From assembly GCA_903904655.1 (NCBI GenBank), contig CAIVDK010000166.1:1-40370 (forward strand): a stretch of DNA of 40,370 nt. The letters are read 5' to 3'. This document shows, piece by piece, positions 8,612 to 17,090 of the stretch; position 1 is the stretch's first letter; the number at the start of each line of letters is the position of its first letter. This DNA comes from an uncultured delta proteobacterium. GTDB taxonomy: Bacteria > Desulfobacterota > Syntrophia > Syntrophales > Smithellaceae. Made by a program: the position numbers and the translations under genes. The notes under the pieces are model-generated. The model worked only from the letters and a program-made list of their open reading frames with translations, did not search any database and was not told the origin of the DNA.

Positions 8612-9237
8612 AAAAAAGATGGATGGCGTTCCTCCTCATGATACCGGGCGTCTTTTTGACTTACGTTGCCTATACCCAGTGGGATATTTCGGTTGCCTAC
8701 ACCTGCCGCGGCTTAAGCCGGTCTGTCCTTGATATTGCCGAAATAGTAACGAACGCCGGAGATTCCAAATGGTATTTTGTTTTATTTGTGCCAGCTTTCT
8801 TGATTTTTCATTTTATTTTAAAAAACAAGAACTGGTCGATGAAGATGCTGTTTCTCGTTATCGCCATATCTGCGTCCGGTTTGATCAACATACTGATCAA
8901 ATGGATCGCCGGAAGAAACAGGCCGATTAATCTGTTTAACCACGGGTTATTCGGATTCGATTATTTTAAAGCGAGTTATGAATTAAATTCCTTTCCTTCG
9001 GGGCACTCGGTCACAGCGTTTTCCCTTGCTGCCGCCTTGAGTATATTGTTTCCTCGCTTTGGCGTTTTGGCTTTCATCCCGGCAACAGCCATTGCATTGA
9101 GCAGAGTGATTATTACGTCGCACTATGTCAGCGATGTAATCGCCGGCGCCGCAATCGGCACCGTCTGCACGCTGGCGGTCAAATATTATTTTGACCGTTT
9201 TAAAATTGAACTGGCGCCCCAGTTAGAGGTGTCTTAA
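8608..9237 (+). CDS. PAP2-family membrane phosphatase
   Basis: The 209-residue membrane protein has all three PAP2 acid-phosphatase signatures: K98-x6-RP (KWIAGRNRP), PSGH at 130-133, and SR-x5-H-x3-D at 165-176 (SRVIITSHYVSD). Such enzymes dephosphorylate lipid phosphates in the periplasmic leaflet, for example undecaprenyl pyrophosphate or lipid A phosphates (LpxE/LpxF type). In this operon a role in recycling the carrier or preparing lipid A is a reasonable inference. The chosen TTG start at 8608 overlaps the upstream stop as TTGA and has AGGGAG about eight bases before it; ATG 8620 is an alternative. Confidence 0.85.
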   Translation: MKKRWMAFLLMIPGVFLTYVAYTQWDISVAYTCRGLSRSVLDIAEIVTNAGDSKWYFVLFVPAFLIFHFILKNKNWSMKMLFLVIAISASGLINILIKWIAGRNRPINLFNHGLFGFDYFKASYELNSFPSGHSVTAFSLAAALSILFPRFGVLAFIPATAIALSRVIITSHYVSDVIAGAAIGTVCTLAVKYYFDRFKIELAPQLEVS

Positions 9238-10905
9238 ATGAAGAAAAGATATATTCTGCTTTTGATGCCATTTCTTCTCTATGTCGCGCTGCTGGGTGTT
9301 ATGCCGCAGATGGAACCGGATGAATCCCGCTACAGTCTGATTCCCAGTGCGATGAACGAGACAGGCAACTATGTTACACCCCATATAAAAAATACCATTT
9401 ATCTGGAAAAACCGCCGTTGGCTTCCTGGGGGACGGCAGTGTCCTTTAAAATCTTCGGAGAAAACGACTTCTCCGCACGGTTATTTACAGGTCTTTGCGC
9501 CTGGGGCTGTATCCTGCTCACGTTTTTTATCGGACGGCGTTTTCGCGATGAAAAGACCGGTCTGTATGCCGCAGCTGTTCTCACCATATCCGTGTTTCCC
9601 TTTATTCTGGGAAGAATTAATATCCTGGATATGCCTCTGACCTTTTTTCTGTGTCTGTCCATATGGCTGGGCTATTTATCGTTAACCTCGGAAAAGAAAC
9701 GATACCGATCCTATTTATTCTATTTTACCTGTGCCTTGGCTTTCTTGACTAAGGGGATTATCGGAGTCGTTTTTCCATTTGCCATTTTAGTTATTTGGCT
9801 CGTTTGGGTCGGGCGCTGGCGCGAAATAGGGCGGCTGATTTCGCCTGTGGGAATTGTAATTTTCCTGATCGTTGTTTGCCCGTGGCTTTATCTGGCGCAG
9901 AAGGAAAATGCGGATTTCCTCTGGTTCTTCTTTGTGCGTGAACACTTCCTGCGTTTTACAACACAGATGCATGGCAAGACGGAGCCGTTTTATTACTTTC
10001 TGCCGATTATTATCGGCGGCATGCTTCCCTGGCTTGTTTACTTAATTCGCGCCGGGCAGCAAAAAAACATCAAAGCCTGTCTGTTCCAAAAGGATGACAA
10101 TAAACTGTTGGTCGTCTGGTTTTTATTTATTTTCATTTTTTACACGGTTTCTTCATCAAAACTCGCCCCATACATTGCTCCGGTATTTTTGCCTATCGCT
10201 CTTTTTGCCGGCCGGATATTTCGAAACCATGAAGAGGAACTGCCGGATCTGCTCGGCAAAAGAAAGATTTTTTACCGCCTTGCGTTATGCATTCAGTCAG
10301 CGATGATATTGATTGCTCTTCTCCTGCCGCCGATTTTGAAGCAATATTCTGATCCCGCCAAAGGACTGGTCGTTATGACCTCCGATTATTGGTGGGTATA
10401 TATCATTCCCGTGCTGATTGCGGCTGCTTTGCTGACTTTTCTGCCTGATCTCATTGCCCGTAAAGTTCGTGCGGGCTGGTTTGTAACGATCTACCTGCTT
10501 TGTTGTTTGCTTTTAGCGGGGATGATTTTTCCGCTCAATGATTTTCTGACTCCGTATCGCAGCGCACTGGTTGCCAAGGATGCGATTGCCCGGTATGTGC
10601 CGCCGGGGCAACTTTTATATCAGTATCGCGTCAATTTTTACGGGATTGATTTTTATAACAAGATCCGAACACCGATTATCGAAGATTTCGGTGAGTTGGG
10701 AGACGGCATCGTGAAAATGCCGCAGCAGGAAAGAAAGAAATATTTTTTATCGGTCAATGATTTCTTTGAAAAAATTGAACAGGAAAAGGAAATTTACTGT
10801 ATCACACAGCATCTGGATAAGCTGACACAGCTGCGATCGAAATATTCCCATGTCGATATTCTTTGGGACAATGGTGCATTTTATCTTTTACGTATTAAAA
10901 ATTGA
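9238..10905 (+). CDS. arnT: ArnT-like aminoarabinose lipid A transferase (PMT family)
   Basis: ArnT transfers 4-amino-4-deoxy-L-arabinose from undecaprenyl phosphate to lipid A phosphates on the periplasmic side, lowering surface negative charge. The 555-residue protein has the ArnT-type first loop (QMEPDESRYSLIPSAM, then YLEKPPLASWG), about twelve helices up to residue 420, and a soluble C-terminal domain. It starts one base after the PAP2 stop. Unlike enterobacterial operons, where arnT follows arnD, it lies upstream of arnB here. The gene symbol rests on operon context plus the loop motif; a related PMT enzyme with another sugar is possible. Confidence 0.82.
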   Translation: MKKRYILLLMPFLLYVALLGVMPQMEPDESRYSLIPSAMNETGNYVTPHIKNTIYLEKPPLASWGTAVSFKIFGENDFSARLFTGLCAWGCILLTFFIGRRFRDEKTGLYAAAVLTISVFPFILGRINILDMPLTFFLCLSIWLGYLSLTSEKKRYRSYLFYFTCALAFLTKGIIGVVFPFAILVIWLVWVGRWREIGRLISPVGIVIFLIVVCPWLYLAQKENADFLWFFFVREHFLRFTTQMHGKTEPFYYFLPIIIGGMLPWLVYLIRAGQQKNIKACLFQKDDNKLLVVWFLFIFIFYTVSSSKLAPYIAPVFLPIALFAGRIFRNHEEELPDLLGKRKIFYRLALCIQSAMILIALLLPPILKQYSDPAKGLVVMTSDYWWVYIIPVLIAAALLTFLPDLIARKVRAGWFVTIYLLCCLLLAGMIFPLNDFLTPYRSALVAKDAIARYVPPGQLLYQYRVNFYGIDFYNKIRTPIIEDFGELGDGIVKMPQQERKKYFLSVNDFFEKIEQEKEIYCITQHLDKLTQLRSKYSHVDILWDNGAFYLLRIKN

Positions 10906-10917
10906 ATTGAGGACTGA

Positions 10918-12075
10918 ATGTCAATGATGATAAGAAAAGATTTCTTACCCTTCAGCCGCCCATCCATCGGTGAGACTGAGATAAACAGCGTTGTCGCCTG
11001 TCTGAAATCAGGTTGGATCACCACGGGCGCTCTTTGCAAGGAGTTTGAAGATAAGTTCTGCGGACTGACCGGTGCCAGGCAGGCCGTCACACTGAACTCA
11101 GCTACCGCCGGTATGCACTTGATGCTGACCGCTCTGAACCTTCAGCCCGGAGATGAGGTGATCACACCTTCCATGACGTTTGCCTCAACGATCAACATGA
11201 TTGCCATGCGTCAGGCAAAACCCGTGTTTGTCGATATTGATTATGATACGCTCAATATCAATTGTGATTTGATCGAAGCAAGCCTGACCTCGAGAACAAA
11301 GGTGATTATTCCGGTTCATTTTGCCGGTGCTCCTGCGGATATGGATAAAATCAATGAACTTGCCCGCAAATATTCTATCGTCGTTTTAGAGGACGCGGCA
11401 CACGCGGTGGGCACTTACTATAAGGGTATTCATGCCGGTGGTTTCGGCCATGCCGCTATTTTTTCTTTTCATCCGATAAAAAATATCACAACCGGCGAGG
11501 GCGGGATGATCACGCTCAATGATGCCGATTTTGAAAAGAAATTGCGTTTGCTGAGATTCCATGGAATAGAAAGGGACGCTTGGAAAAGGTATGGCAAAGG
11601 CGGTGATCCTTCCTACGATATTATGGAGCCGGGCTATAAATATAACATGCCCGATTTACTGGCCGCGTTGGGGATTGCGCAGCTCGAACGATGGAAAGAA
11701 TTGAATGGACGTCGTCAAGCCTTAGCCCGGCTTTATCTTGAGGGCCTGGAAGGAATAGACGGACTGGATTTACCGCAAGTTCCGCAATATGATCACATCC
11801 ATGCCTGGCATTTGTTCATCATTAAATTAAAAGATTATTCCCGGGATGAGTTTATGCAAAAGCTGGCGGAATATAATATTGGTTATGGCCTGCATTTTCC
11901 TCCCGCACATACATTATCCTATGTCAACGGCAAGTATAACGGAAGCAGTATGCCCCTTCAGGAAACAAACCGGGCTGCAGATAAAATATTATCTTTGCCT
12001 TTATTTCCTGATATGATGGAAGATGACGTTCAATACGTTTGCGCGGCAATAAAGGAGATTTTGAAAAATGGCTAA
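10918..12075 (+). CDS. arnB: UDP-4-keto-pentose aminotransferase ArnB
   Basis: ArnB is a PLP enzyme of the DegT/DnrJ/EryC1/StrS family that aminates UDP-4-keto-L-arabinose to UDP-Ara4N with glutamate as donor. The 385-residue protein has the N-terminal PFSRPSIGETEI stretch, the PLP phosphate region NSATAGMHL, VLEDAAHAVG with the cofactor-binding Asp, and the Schiff-base lysine K188 in SFHPIKNITTGEGG. The length equals the family norm. It sits directly before arnC (8-base overlap) and upstream of both halves of ArnA, whose decarboxylase makes its substrate. A sugar aminotransferase of other specificity is unlikely given that context. Confidence 0.93.
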   Translation: MSMMIRKDFLPFSRPSIGETEINSVVACLKSGWITTGALCKEFEDKFCGLTGARQAVTLNSATAGMHLMLTALNLQPGDEVITPSMTFASTINMIAMRQAKPVFVDIDYDTLNINCDLIEASLTSRTKVIIPVHFAGAPADMDKINELARKYSIVVLEDAAHAVGTYYKGIHAGGFGHAAIFSFHPIKNITTGEGGMITLNDADFEKKLRLLRFHGIERDAWKRYGKGGDPSYDIMEPGYKYNMPDLLAALGIAQLERWKELNGRRQALARLYLEGLEGIDGLDLPQVPQYDHIHAWHLFIIKLKDYSRDEFMQKLAEYNIGYGLHFPPAHTLSYVNGKYNGSSMPLQETNRAADKILSLPLFPDMMEDDVQYVCAAIKEILKNG

Positions 12076-13024
12076 GGTGCAGGTCTCAGTGGTCATTCCG
12101 GTGTACAATGAAGAAGCCAATCTAGCGGCTTTGATGGGTAGGTTGATGCCGGTCATGAAGGAAATGGGGAAAAGTTTTGAGATCATCCTGATTGATGACG
12201 GAAGTCGTGACAACTCACTTACGCTACTTAAGGGATTTGTGTCGGATCCTTTTGTGCGGGTTGTGGAACTGACCAGGAATTATGGACAACACGCGGCCAT
12301 CATGGCGGGATTTTCGGTGGTACAGGGTGATGTTGTTATCACGATGGATGCAGATTTGCAGAATCCTCCGGAAGAAATACCGAAACTTGTTTCCGTGATG
12401 GAAGAGGGGAGTTATGACGTTGTCGGCACCATCAGAAAAGGTCGCAAGGATTCTTTTTTGCGTATCTTTCCATCTAAAATTATTAATATGATCGCGCGCA
12501 AAATTACCGGTGTCAGCATGCGCGACTGGGGGTGCATGCTGCGTGCCTATAGTCGGCCGGTTGTGGAACGAATGATCGCCTGTCACGAGCAGGCAACTTT
12601 TATTCCCGCATTGGCGACTGTCTTTGCTAAACGCGTTACGGAAATAGAAGTGGTTCATGAAGAACGTTTTGGCGGTAAATCGAACTATCCTTTGAGAAAA
12701 CTCATTAACCTTCAGTTCGATTTGGTGGCGTCTTTTTCGGATTTGCCCATGAAGTTGATCATGTATGGTGGTATTTTAATGTCTTTGCTGGGTGTGTGCT
12801 TTGGCGCTTTGCTGGCCATTGCCCGTCTGGTTTACGGTGTACGCTGGGCTGCTGAGGGCATTTTTACGCTATTTGCCATTTTGTTTGTTTTTGTTGGTTT
12901 ACAGTTTTTTGCCCTGGGGGTCATCGGAGAATATATCGGCAGAATTTTCCGCGAAGTCCGCAAACGGCCCGAATACGTAATTGAGAATATCTATGGCGCA
13001 AAGGGAAATGGCGAAATAAATTGA
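12068..13024 (+). CDS. arnC: undecaprenyl-phosphate Ara4FN transferase ArnC
   Basis: ArnC is a family 2 glycosyltransferase that transfers formylated Ara4N from UDP to undecaprenyl phosphate at the cytoplasmic membrane face. The 318-residue protein has the GT-A N terminus VSVVIPVYNEEANL, the IIDDGS-type motif (IILIDDGSRDNS), RNYGQHAAIMAGF and the DADLQNPPEEIP metal-binding motif. Two C-terminal membrane helices follow (about residues 232-255 and 268-292). It overlaps arnB by 8 bases and its stop overlaps the next start. Family homologues include dolichol-phosphate mannose synthases; operon context favours ArnC. Confidence 0.92.
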   Translation: MAKVQVSVVIPVYNEEANLAALMGRLMPVMKEMGKSFEIILIDDGSRDNSLTLLKGFVSDPFVRVVELTRNYGQHAAIMAGFSVVQGDVVITMDADLQNPPEEIPKLVSVMEEGSYDVVGTIRKGRKDSFLRIFPSKIINMIARKITGVSMRDWGCMLRAYSRPVVERMIACHEQATFIPALATVFAKRVTEIEVVHEERFGGKSNYPLRKLINLQFDLVASFSDLPMKLIMYGGILMSLLGVCFGALLAIARLVYGVRWAAEGIFTLFAILFVFVGLQFFALGVIGEYIGRIFREVRKRPEYVIENIYGAKGNGEIN

Positions 13025-13941
13025 AAACCATTGCTTTAGCCTATCACAATATGGGAATCGCGGGTCTTGATGCGCTTTTTCGGCATGGTTTTGATATTGC
13101 AGCCGTTTTTACCCATGAAGACGATCCCCAGGAAAACTGCTGGTTCGGTTCTGTGAGAGACTGGGCGATGAAGCATGACATTCCTTATTACACAACAGAG
13201 AATATTAATACGGATCAATGGATAGCAGAAATATTGAAATTCAAGCCGGATATAATATTTTCTTTTTATTACCGAAAAATGATTTGTAAAGAGATTCTGG
13301 AAATTCCCAGGCTCGGCGCTCTAAATTTACACGGATCGCTGCTGCCGGTCTACCGCGGAAGGTGTCCGGTAAACTGGGTGTTGGTTAAAGGTGAAAATCA
13401 GACGGGCGTGACGCTTCATTTCATGGTTGACAAGCCGGATGCCGGTGATATCGTCGGACAGAAAAAAGTAAACATTGATTTTAATGATACAGCACGGTCG
13501 CTCTATGATAAACTCTGCGAGGCAGCAGGCCTTTTGCTGAATGATTTGCTGCCGGTGATCAAAACCGGACAAATCCCGCGCAGAAAACAAAATCTGGTTC
13601 AGGGCAGTTACTACGGCGGCAGGCGTCCGGAGGATGGCCGTATCGACTGGACCGGGTCAGCCAATGAGATTTACAACCTGATACGCGCTGTGACGTACCC
13701 TTACCCTGGGGCGTATTCTCTCACGGAAAATGGTGAAAAGATCATTATCTGGTGGGCTCTTCCTGAGGCATTGCGCTTTGGAAGTAAACCGGGCGATGTT
13801 GATATATCAGGGCAAGATGTTCTTGTGAAAACAGGCAAGGATGCTATAAGACTTTTGAATGTTGAAATAGATGGGAAAAGCATGAGGAATTTGCAAATCA
13901 GTGAATATTTTAAAACCGGGAAGGTGATTAAACTTAAATGA
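13021..13941 (+). CDS. arnA (N-terminal half): ArnA formyltransferase half (UDP-Ara4N formyltransferase)
   Basis: This 306-residue protein corresponds to the N-terminal domain of bifunctional ArnA, which formylates UDP-Ara4N using 10-formyl-tetrahydrofolate. The catalytic triad residues fall at exactly the classical positions: Asn102, His104 (LNLHGSLLP) and Asp140 (DKPDAGD). The start AYHNMGIAGLDAL and FSFYYR are also ArnA-like. The initiation codon is TTG at 13021, overlapping the arnC stop as TTGA. In enterobacteria this domain is fused to the decarboxylase. Here a stop at 13939-13941 separates them, with an ATGA overlap to the next gene, so the pair is translationally coupled but split. 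Confidence 0.93.
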   Translation: MKTIALAYHNMGIAGLDALFRHGFDIAAVFTHEDDPQENCWFGSVRDWAMKHDIPYYTTENINTDQWIAEILKFKPDIIFSFYYRKMICKEILEIPRLGALNLHGSLLPVYRGRCPVNWVLVKGENQTGVTLHFMVDKPDAGDIVGQKKVNIDFNDTARSLYDKLCEAAGLLLNDLLPVIKTGQIPRRKQNLVQGSYYGGRRPEDGRIDWTGSANEIYNLIRAVTYPYPGAYSLTENGEKIIIWWALPEALRFGSKPGDVDISGQDVLVKTGKDAIRLLNVEIDGKSMRNLQISEYFKTGKVIKLK

Positions 13942-14972
13942 AGATATTAATACTGGGCGTAAACGGTTTTATCGGTCATCATCTGGTCAATCGAATCCTG
14001 GCCGAGAAGCCCGATTGGCAGGTATTCGGAATGGATTTAGGTACAGAGCGAATTGGCGCGGCTCTAAATAATCCGCGCTTCAATTTCCTGGAGGGTGATA
14101 TTTCCATTAACAAGGAATGGATCGAATATCATATCAAGAAATGCGATGTGATTATGCCGCTCGTGGCCATTGCTACGCCGAAAGCGTACGTGGAAGATCC
14201 CATTGGTGTTTATAGCCTGGATTTTGAAATGAATATCCAGATTGTCAAACAATGCGTGAAGTATCATAAGCGCGTTGTTTTTCCTTCCACATCGGAGGTC
14301 TATGGGGCTTGCGCCGATCCGGAATTCAAGGAAGACGAAAGCTACCTGGTCGTCGGTCCCATACAAAAAGAACGCTGGATATACTCGTGCTGCAAGCAGC
14401 TTCTGGATCGCGTTATTTACGGATACGGCACGCGAGGACAACTGGAATTCACGCTTTTTCGACCATTCAACTGGGTCGGGCCCAGACTGGATTCTCTCGA
14501 TACCGCCAAGGAAGGAAGTTCCCGCGTTGTCACGCAATTCATCGCCGAATTACTCCTGAAGCGTCCAATTAATCTGGTTGATGGCGGTCAGCAGAAGCGC
14601 TGTTTCACTTATGTAGATGATGGCATTGCCGCGCTGATGAAGATTCTGGAAAACAAGAATGACATCTGCAAGAATCAAATCATCAATATCGGCAATCCGG
14701 ACAATGAGTGTTCTGTAAAGGAACTGGCGGACATTCTCAAAAAAATGTTTAAAGAACACCCCGATCATAAAAATGATTCGACTTATTCGGATATCATTGA
14801 GGTTCCCGCGGACACATTTTACGGCAAAGGCTATCAGGATATTTACACGCGCAAACCAAGCATCGAAAAGGCTAGAAATCTTCTTCAATGGGAACCGACG
14901 GTCGACTTGCAGGAATCCATGCGGCTGACGCTCAATTCGTTCTTGGAAGAAAATAAAACGGTGACACTATAA
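13938..14972 (+). CDS. arnA (C-terminal half): ArnA decarboxylase half (UDP-glucuronate oxidative decarboxylase)
   Basis: This 344-residue short-chain dehydrogenase-type enzyme matches the C-terminal domain of ArnA. That domain oxidises UDP-glucuronate at C4 with NAD and decarboxylates it to UDP-4-keto-arabinose, the ArnB substrate. It has the dinucleotide motif GVNGFIG at residues 7-13, the TSE triad segment at 118-120, YxxxK at Tyr149/Lys153 (YSCCK) and RPFNWVGPR. It starts inside the stop codon of the formyltransferase gene (ATGA). Its independent start codon shows a genuine two-gene arrangement rather than an obvious frameshift, because both products are full length for their domains. Confidence 0.93.
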   Translation: MKILILGVNGFIGHHLVNRILAEKPDWQVFGMDLGTERIGAALNNPRFNFLEGDISINKEWIEYHIKKCDVIMPLVAIATPKAYVEDPIGVYSLDFEMNIQIVKQCVKYHKRVVFPSTSEVYGACADPEFKEDESYLVVGPIQKERWIYSCCKQLLDRVIYGYGTRGQLEFTLFRPFNWVGPRLDSLDTAKEGSSRVVTQFIAELLLKRPINLVDGGQQKRCFTYVDDGIAALMKILENKNDICKNQIINIGNPDNECSVKELADILKKMFKEHPDHKNDSTYSDIIEVPADTFYGKGYQDIYTRKPSIEKARNLLQWEPTVDLQESMRLTLNSFLEENKTVTL

Positions 14973-14994
14973 CCGGCCTCAAACGGAATGCTTT

Positions 14995-15852
14995 ATGGGA
15001 ATGCTCGGATTAAAGATTGATGTGGATACCTACTGGGGCATGAAAAACGGCGTTCCCCGTCTTTTGCGGATATTGAAAGATTTCCAGGTAAGGGGGACTT
15101 TTTTCTTAAGCATCGGACCCGATAACTCCGGGCGTGCCGCACTACAGCTCATTAAAAATCCACTTTTCTTTAAAAAGATGTTGCGGACCAAAGCGGCCAG
15201 TCTTTACGGCTGGAAAACCGCTCTTTATGGCACGCTTTTGCCTGCGCCGATGATCGCTTTATCCTTCCCTGAACTTGTCAATCAAATCATGGCTGAAGGC
15301 CACGACGTGCAGTTTCACGCCTGGGATCACCGCCGATGGCAGGATGAATTGCCGAAGAAATCAGTACAATGGATAGAACGGTGGTTTGAAGCGGGGATAG
15401 GCGGTTTTGAAAAACTGACAGGACGAAAACCCACTGCATTCGGCGCACCATCCTGGCTGATTGACGATCGTGTTTTAAACATTATTCAGAAGTATCATTT
15501 TGAATATCTCAGCTGCACACGGGCCAAGGTGCCTTTTATCCACGAAGAACTCGATATCCCGGAAATACCTTCTGATTTACCCTGTTTTGAAGAAGTTGAT
15601 CCTCAAAAAGGCGTATCCATTATTGGCAGTTTGATAAACGATGGGGGCAACCACGTGCTTCCGGTTCATGCTGAAGTTGAAGGGGGGATTTATGCAGATA
15701 AGTTTAGGGAAGTATTGAGAAACGCTTTGACAATAGGAATAAATGTTGTGGGATTGGATCACATGAAGGCTGATTTAGACGCACATCTCATTTCAAAGCG
15801 AAAGCATAAAATGGATTTGCTACCCGGCAGGCACTCTCCTTGCGCCGTATAG
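14995..15852 (+). CDS. arnD: Und-P-Ara4FN deformylase ArnD
   Basis: ArnD is a polysaccharide-deacetylase-fold metalloenzyme that removes the formyl group from undecaprenyl-phosphate-Ara4FN, which commits the lipid to export. The 285-residue protein has the N-terminal metal motif KIDVDTYWG (Asp9 and Asp11 region), the second motif HDVQFHAWDHRRWQ with metal-binding histidines, FGAPSW and the catalytic GLDHMKAD late in the sequence. It begins 22 bases after the ArnA decarboxylase and ends the operon. The last eight residues (GRHSPCAV) look unlike the family tail. No arnE or arnF flippase gene follows. Confidence 0.92.
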   Translation: MGMLGLKIDVDTYWGMKNGVPRLLRILKDFQVRGTFFLSIGPDNSGRAALQLIKNPLFFKKMLRTKAASLYGWKTALYGTLLPAPMIALSFPELVNQIMAEGHDVQFHAWDHRRWQDELPKKSVQWIERWFEAGIGGFEKLTGRKPTAFGAPSWLIDDRVLNIIQKYHFEYLSCTRAKVPFIHEELDIPEIPSDLPCFEEVDPQKGVSIIGSLINDGGNHVLPVHAEVEGGIYADKFREVLRNALTIGINVVGLDHMKADLDAHLISKRKHKMDLLPGRHSPCAV

Positions 15853-15866
15853 GAATCATTATGATA

Positions 15867-15907
15867 TAAGCACAAAATTAGTGAAATTTATTAACGGTTA
15901 GTGCTTA
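15867..15907. repeat. inverted repeat after arnD
   Basis: TAAGCAC at 15867-15873 and GTGCTTA at 15901-15907 are perfect complements around a 27-base AT-rich loop. No T-tract follows, so it is not a standard terminator. It may be an operator or chance in AT-rich spacer DNA. Confidence 0.35.
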
Positions 15908-15937
15908 ATTGACGATATTGGTTTCAGTGACTTATGC

Positions 15938-15966
15938 TTGACTTTGATTTTTCCCTGTGTTAAATA
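15938..15966 (+). promoter_or_regulatory. sigma-70 promoter for the M23 peptidase gene
   Basis: TTGACT at 15938-15943 and TAAATA at 15961-15966 are spaced 17 bp apart. The start would be near 15973, about 48 bases before the coding start, which has a strong ribosome site (AGGGGGAAG) just upstream. Confidence 0.65.
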
Positions 15967-16020
15967 TCTTAACTCGTACCGCTTGATATTTATTTTGTAG
16001 TCTCAGTTTCTAGGGGGAAG

Positions 16021-16926
16021 ATGTCGGATAATTTCTTTACACTGATGATTATACCTCGCAGAAAGAGCGCGGTAACTAAGATTTCTCTTTCGAGTAATTT
16101 GGTTCGGGGTCTTTTTATTGGTTCAATCCTGGCAGTTCTTTTAACCCTTTATGTTATTTACGATTACGCCGGTATTCAAAGAGATCGTGCAGAGCTCTCA
16201 CGCCTCAGACAACAAACAGTCCAACAATCAAAAGAAATTATTGATTTAGCCGTAAAAGTCGATGAATTTGCCGATCGCATGGAAGAATTCAAACAATTCG
16301 ATAAAAAAATAAGAATATTGGCAACGAATCAAGCCGGACGAGATAAAAAAATCCCGTTGGGTATCGGAGGTTCAAATAGCGAGCAGATTCGATTAAACGA
16401 GTTGATTGGCCAGGATCAGGAAAAGCTTGTTTCCGGTATGCGTAAAAGTATCAGCCAGTTAAATGAAGATGCTAACGAAAGAAATTTGAGCTTTAGCGAA
16501 CTTTTAAAGTTTCTTCGGGAGCAGAAGTCTCTTTTGGCGGCTACGCCTTCCATTTGGCCGGTCAAAGGGTGGGTAACCTCCGAGTTTGGTTCACGGGACA
16601 ATCCTTTTGCGAGGGGAGTTGAATTTCATAGAGGCATAGACATCGCAACAAGAATGGGAAAAGAAGTCAGGGCCCCGGCGGATGGGCTTGTTTCTGAGGT
16701 TGCCTATCGTTCTGATGATGGTCATGTTATCAGAATTGATCATGGGTATGGTTTTTCCACAAGTTATGCGCATTTATCAAAGTCAGTGGCAAAACAAGGG
16801 ATTCGGGTTAAAAGAGATGACTTGATTGGATATGTCGGCGATACCGGTCGGAGCACCGGAGCGCATCTGCATTACGGTGTCTATGTAAATGATGTTCCGG
16901 TCAATCCAAGAAAATACATGAAATAA
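16021..16926 (+). CDS. M23-family (LytM-type) peptidoglycan peptidase, membrane anchored
   Basis: The 301-residue protein has a short cytoplasmic N terminus, one membrane helix (about residues 29-47), a coiled-coil-like region (about 50-100) and a C-terminal M23 metallopeptidase domain (about 178-300). The zinc ligands are present: His203 and Asp207 in FHRGID and His284 in AHLHYGV, with His251 and His282 as further catalytic histidines. An active endopeptidase cutting peptidoglycan cross-bridges in the periplasm is therefore expected, rather than an EnvC-like inactive activator. A gene of this kind next to secA is frequent in deltaproteobacteria. It has its own promoter, and a terminator follows at 17055-17079. 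Confidence 0.9.
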   Translation: MSDNFFTLMIIPRRKSAVTKISLSSNLVRGLFIGSILAVLLTLYVIYDYAGIQRDRAELSRLRQQTVQQSKEIIDLAVKVDEFADRMEEFKQFDKKIRILATNQAGRDKKIPLGIGGSNSEQIRLNELIGQDQEKLVSGMRKSISQLNEDANERNLSFSELLKFLREQKSLLAATPSIWPVKGWVTSEFGSRDNPFARGVEFHRGIDIATRMGKEVRAPADGLVSEVAYRSDDGHVIRIDHGYGFSTSYAHLSKSVAKQGIRVKRDDLIGYVGDTGRSTGAHLHYGVYVNDVPVNPRKYMK

Positions 16927-17054
16927 TCAAAGGATCTGCATTAACATTCCAAGAACGTCAGTCCCGGGAGGGTAACTGGATCGTTTCAATATACGGATAA
17001 ATTATTCCCCCAATAAACATGGGTTTTTATTAAATGATTAAATGTGTTAAAGTC

Positions 17055-17079
17055 AACCGGTAAAAATACCGGTTTTTTT
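17055..17079 (+). terminator. terminator-like hairpin 11 bases before secA
   Basis: AACCGGTA (17055-17062) and TACCGGTT (17067-17074) pair perfectly around an AAAA loop and run into seven T residues (17073-17079). It could end the M23 peptidase transcript. However, it lies only 11 bases before the secA ATG at 17091, with the secA ribosome site AAGG (17081-17084) just after it. Any secA transcript starting upstream would have to pass through it. The rest of the 164-base gap (16927-17090) shows no convincing promoter. Confidence 0.85.
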
Positions 17080-17090
17080 GAAGGTGACCA

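Noticed and set aside
15867-15907. Terminator of the arn operon
   Set aside because: The 7-bp inverted repeat has a long AT-rich loop and no T-tract, so it is listed only as a repeat.
14973-16020. arnE/arnF flippase genes after arnD
   Set aside because: No small multi-helix membrane frame exists here. After arnD there is only a promoter and the M23 peptidase gene.
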